Translations under genes and position numbers: made by a program
Notes under the pieces: model-generated
The model's input: the letters and a program-made list of their open reading frames with translations, nothing else
Told to the model about the DNA's origin: nothing
The model's database searches: none
Source of the DNA: an uncultured Veillonellaceae bacterium
GTDB taxonomy: Bacteria > Bacillota > Negativicutes > Veillonellales > Dialisteraceae
Direction: 5' to 3'
Length of the DNA: 64,000 nt
Assembly: GCA_958348245.1 (NCBI GenBank)
Contig: CATVYJ010000008.1
Coordinates: 1 to 64,000 of the forward strand
In this document: piece after piece, positions 61,475-64,000 of the stretch
Position numbering within the stretch: the stretch's first letter is position 1
How the letters are laid out: every line of letters begins with the position of its first letter

Positions 61475-61503
61475 ATATTACACAATCCCCCGGGAAATTG
61501 CAA
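61475..61503 (-). promoter_or_regulatory. Promoter of groS-groL
   Basis: Minus strand TTGCAA (61498-61503), 17-bp spacer, TAATAT (61475-61480), immediately upstream of the CIRCE element. Confidence 0.8.
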
Positions 61504-61547
61504 GGGCCCGCAGAAAAATTTTTGAAAAAAATTCCCCCGCCGGGCGC

Positions 61548-61572
61548 GAAAAAAAGGCGGCCGAAAGCCGCC
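61548..61572 (-). terminator. Terminator of the AsmA-like gene
   Basis: Minus strand GGCGGC, loop TTTCG, GCCGCC, followed by TTTTTTT. Confidence 0.88.
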
Positions 61573-62898
61573 TCAGTACACCCGCTCCGTCCGCCCGGAG
61601 AGGGCGTCTTCCAGATAGACGGGCCCCAGCCGGAGCCGTCCGTCCTCGATGGAAAACGCGCCGGTCCGCACGTCGCCCATGGCGATGGAAATCACCACGT
61701 CCCGGAAAACGATCGTCCCGCCCGATTTGTCGAATGTGCCGGCGATCCGGTCAAAGGGAAGGAGATGGTATTTCCCCGCGCCGGAGACGAAAGAGCCGTA
61801 CGCCTCCTGCGCAGCGCCGCCTCCGCCGCGCATATGGAGATCCAGCTCCACTTCGCACCGCAGGCCCAGGTCTTTCGCCGCGGCGCCGCCCCGGAGCCGG
61901 TGCCCCTTGAGGTCCGCTTCGTACGATTTCCGGTTCAGGTCGAAACGGCCGGAGCCTTCTACCGTCCCGCCGTACACCCCGCCTTTCACGCCGGTCACAG
62001 CAAGCGTCCCGTCTTCATAGCGGAAATCTCCGGAGACGTCCGTGAAATGGAGCGCCGGCAGATCCAGCACGGGGATGGAGAGCGTCCCCTCGATGACCGG
62101 CCGGGCGATGCGTCCCGACACGCGGGCGTCCGCCGATACGGGATCGTCGATATCCACGCCCGCCCCGAGCGACGACGGGCGGCACCCCGCGATGGAGAGC
62201 GCCATATCGCACGAAGGACGGCGGTCCGTGAAGTCCACAGCGCCGTGCAGGGCGAGCCGGTCCGCCGACACCGTCCCGCTGAAAGGCCCCGCGAGGAGAT
62301 CCACCTCCATGCGGCGCTCCGTATCCGCGAGAAGCCGCAGATTCACATGTTCCATGCGGAAATGCCGGTCCGGCGTCTCCGCCTCGACCGTGGAGTCCCG
62401 GAGCGTCACGCGGCACCGGAAAAGGTGATTGCCCAGAGGGCCGGTGAGACGGACGGGATCCCTGCCTTCGGCGCGGCGCGCCTCCCGCCCGGGCTTCACA
62501 TAAAGAGGGCGCATGCGCTCGTCGAAGAAAAGATGTACGTACGCTTTGTCCATGGCAATGTCTGTGACGCTCATCGTGCCCACCCGGCCCGTCACCACGT
62601 CCCAGGGCTTCACGCGGAACTTCACCTGCGGAACGTCTGCGAAGAGCGTCCCGTCTCCGCCCGTCCAGCGCACGCCCTTCGCCTCCACGCGCCCCAGCGG
62701 GTCCGCGTAAATCTGCTCCACCGTGACCGTCCCGGGAAAGAGATCGCGCTCCGCCGCCACACGGCTGAACACCTCCGCCGCGCGGAACGACAGATACCAG
62801 CAGCACGCGAAGAAGAGCGCCGCCGCAATGCACACGATTCCCAGCGCGCGCACCACGCCCTTCCTGTGCGTCCGCAGCCATCTCCACACCCGTCCCAT
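61573..62898 (-). CDS. AsmA-like / DUF748-type envelope protein
   Basis: The 441-residue protein has an N-terminal membrane anchor (about residues 17-37) and then a long periplasmic part of beta-repeats. These include VTVEQIYADPLGRVEAKGV, GTVSADRLALHGAVDFTD and GTLAVTGVKGGVYGGTVEGSGRFDL, of the kind in AsmA/TamB-like proteins. These are thought to form hydrophobic grooves that carry lipids to the outer membrane. Start at 62898 has GGAGG upstream; ATGs further up do not. Single gene. Confidence 0.75.
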   Translation of the reverse strand: MGRVWRWLRTHRKGVVRALGIVCIAAALFFACCWYLSFRAAEVFSRVAAERDLFPGTVTVEQIYADPLGRVEAKGVRWTGGDGTLFADVPQVKFRVKPWDVVTGRVGTMSVTDIAMDKAYVHLFFDERMRPLYVKPGREARRAEGRDPVRLTGPLGNHLFRCRVTLRDSTVEAETPDRHFRMEHVNLRLLADTERRMEVDLLAGPFSGTVSADRLALHGAVDFTDRRPSCDMALSIAGCRPSSLGAGVDIDDPVSADARVSGRIARPVIEGTLSIPVLDLPALHFTDVSGDFRYEDGTLAVTGVKGGVYGGTVEGSGRFDLNRKSYEADLKGHRLRGGAAAKDLGLRCEVELDLHMRGGGGAAQEAYGSFVSGAGKYHLLPFDRIAGTFDKSGGTIVFRDVVISIAMGDVRTGAFSIEDGRLRLGPVYLEDALSGRTERVY

Positions 62899-62996
62899 CG
62901 CCGCGCCTCCTTTCCCCGTTTCTGTGTCCATCATAACACAGCGCGCCCTCGCGCCGGACCACTCTCCTTTAAAAGGATGGAGAATGATTTCCTGCA

Positions 62997-63030
62997 CGAA
63001 AAAACTGCGCTCCCGAAGGAACGCAGTCTG
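62997..63030 (-). terminator. Terminator of the yjiH/yjiG-like pair
   Basis: Minus strand ACTGCGTTCC, loop TTCG, GGAGCGCAGT, then TTTTTTCG, about 16 bp after the yjiG-like gene. Confidence 0.88.
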
Positions 63031-63045
63031 CTGGAAATGTTCTGT

Positions 63046-63543
63046 TTAGGCGATGCCCATGGCAAGCAGAATGAACCGCGTCGCCAGCATGACCACCACC
63101 GCGTCGATGAGCGGCGTCACGAGCAGCACCGGATAGTACAGCGCGCGCACTTTGCACACGAGGACAACCCGGGCGAAATGTCCGATGAGCGTGCCCATGG
63201 TGATGCACGCCGGGAAGAGGATGGTCGCCTGCGCCGCCGTGATGGTCCCCGCCGCATAGAGGGAGGCGGCCGCCGCTGCGCCCGCCGCTTTCGCAAAGAA
63301 CGCCGCGAGGAGCACCACCGACGCTTCGCCGGGGAGGCCGAAGATGCCCATGACAGGACTCAGCACCTTACCGATGAGAGGCATCACGCCCGCCAGCTGG
63401 AGGAATGCAATGAGCGCGTACGCCATAACCATGGCCGGAGCGATGAGTTCCACGCCGATGTAAAAGCCTTTTTTCGCACCGCGCATGAAATATTCAGGGG
63501 CAGACAGTTTCTTTTCTTCTTTCTTCGTTTCCGCCGCCATCAT
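63046..63543 (-). CDS. YjiG-like (SpmB/Gate domain) membrane protein
   Basis: The 165-residue protein has about four hydrophobic segments. The nucleoside-recognition (Gate) domain shows in GEASVVLLAAFFAKAAGAAAA and PACITMGTLIGHF. E. coli YjiG is 153 residues and similar. Its start overlaps the neighbouring gene by 4 bp. Transport substrate unknown. Confidence 0.82.
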   Translation of the reverse strand: MMAAETKKEEKKLSAPEYFMRGAKKGFYIGVELIAPAMVMAYALIAFLQLAGVMPLIGKVLSPVMGIFGLPGEASVVLLAAFFAKAAGAAAAASLYAAGTITAAQATILFPACITMGTLIGHFARVVLVCKVRALYYPVLLVTPLIDAVVVMLATRFILLAMGIA

Positions 63544-64000
63544 GCCGCCTCCTCGTCATAGCCATGTTTCTTGTGATAGTACTTGAGATACACCCGGATG
63601 ATATTCGCGCCCATGACCTTCACGAGGAAGATGAGCCCGATAATGGCCCCCACCGGGAGCACCGACACCGGCACGAGCGGCGCCCCCGCGGCAATGGTGT
63701 TGCTCACCGTGCCGGATCCCGCATACTGGTACGCGGCGAAAATGGTCCGTTCATCGTCGGTGATCATGCCGCTTTCGTACATGTTCTTCGTCATGAAAGC
63801 GCCCACGTCGGAGGAAGTGAAGCTCGATACGAAGGCGAGTCCCGTCACGCCGGGGATGCCCATGAGCGGTCGGAGCAGCGGGTGGAACAGCTTCTCCGCC
63901 GCATGGAGCGCGCCCATATTCTCGCACACTTCGATGAGGCCCTGGGCCAGCATGATCGTCGGGATAAGCGTCAGCGCTACGATGAGACCTTCACGGGCCC
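63540..64000 (-). CDS. YjiH-like membrane protein, truncated by right window edge
   Basis: The frame is open from 64000 to the stop at 63540 and continues beyond the window. The 137-residue methionine-initiated reading (from 63953) is incomplete, as in-frame codons AREGLIVALTLIPTI lie upstream. It has VTGLAFVSSFTSSDVGAFMTKN and four or so membrane segments, similar to YjiH, the usual partner of YjiG. Confidence 0.8.
   Translation of the reverse strand, partial: AREGLIVALTLIPTIMLAQGLIEVCENMGALHAAEKLFHPLLRPLMGIPGVTGLAFVSSFTSSDVGAFMTKNMYESGMITDDERTIFAAYQYAGSGTVSNTIAAGAPLVPVSVLPVGAIIGLIFLVKVMGANIIRVYLKYYHKKHGYDEEAA

Overview
The window looks like chromosomal DNA of a diderm (outer-membrane) Firmicute of the class Negativicutes, perhaps Veillonellales such as a Dialister-like genus. 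The class call is an inference from three things seen together: a full lipid A / Kdo / Lpt gene cluster, an SLH-domain porin of the OmpM type, and Firmicute-style regulation (CIRCE before groES-groEL, a sigma-A type rpoD, strong GGAGG ribosome binding sites). The genus is not certain. No transposase, integrase, plasmid or phage gene was found.

Layout. 1-9.4 kb: a complete type I-F CRISPR-Cas locus on the minus strand (cas1, cas2-3, cas8f, cas5f, cas7f, cas6f) with a repeat array at each end. Array 1 has 11 repeats and runs off the left edge; array 2 has 5 repeats, lies upstream of cas1, and has a slightly different repeat. 9.5-19.5 kb: tRNA-Thr, an SDR oxidoreductase, a TPR lipoprotein, trpS, glmS, a Yip1-like protein, sppA, mntH with a DtxR-type operator, azlCD and an MscS channel. 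19.5-29.1 kb: folD-fhs (one-carbon metabolism), a secreted unknown, a LysR regulator, and pyrF-pyrE-uraA-alaX-ygjP (pyrimidine synthesis and uptake plus two accessory genes) behind a candidate attenuator. 29.1-35.1 kb: cell-envelope genes (two anchored proteins, a NodB deacetylase, an AMIN/amidase_3 amidase, a GerMN lipoprotein, a copper-amine-oxidase-N protein).

35.1-36.5 kb: a cobalamin riboswitch with its own promoter and terminator but no recognisable B12 gene after it, then bioY. 36.5-53.1 kb: rpoD, then 16 minus-strand genes, mostly overlapping by 1-11 bp, that make and export lipid A-Kdo: lpxI, lpxB, msbA, waaA, lpxK, kdsB, kdsA, kdsD, kdsC, an lpxL-like acyltransferase, lptC, lptA, lptB, lptF, a DUF3084 protein and a YqgF-like nuclease fold. 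53-64 kb: sstT, the SLH porin, a GNAT/coiled-coil fusion, DUF4153 and DUF898 membrane proteins, groS-groL, an AsmA-like protein and a yjiH/yjiG-like pair cut by the right edge.

Most notable: (i) a proteobacterial-type I-F CRISPR system in a Firmicute, whose two leaders share a promoter motif at the same distance from the array; (ii) the B12 riboswitch that seems to control a short RNA, not a gene, beside a second region of mutually exclusive hairpins; (iii) a FolD that appears to lack the cyclohydrolase catalytic lysine; (iv) unusual or candidate RNA and protein-binding regulatory sites at pyrF, uraA, mntH, kdsD and the porin gene. All functional statements rest on reading motifs; no database search was run.
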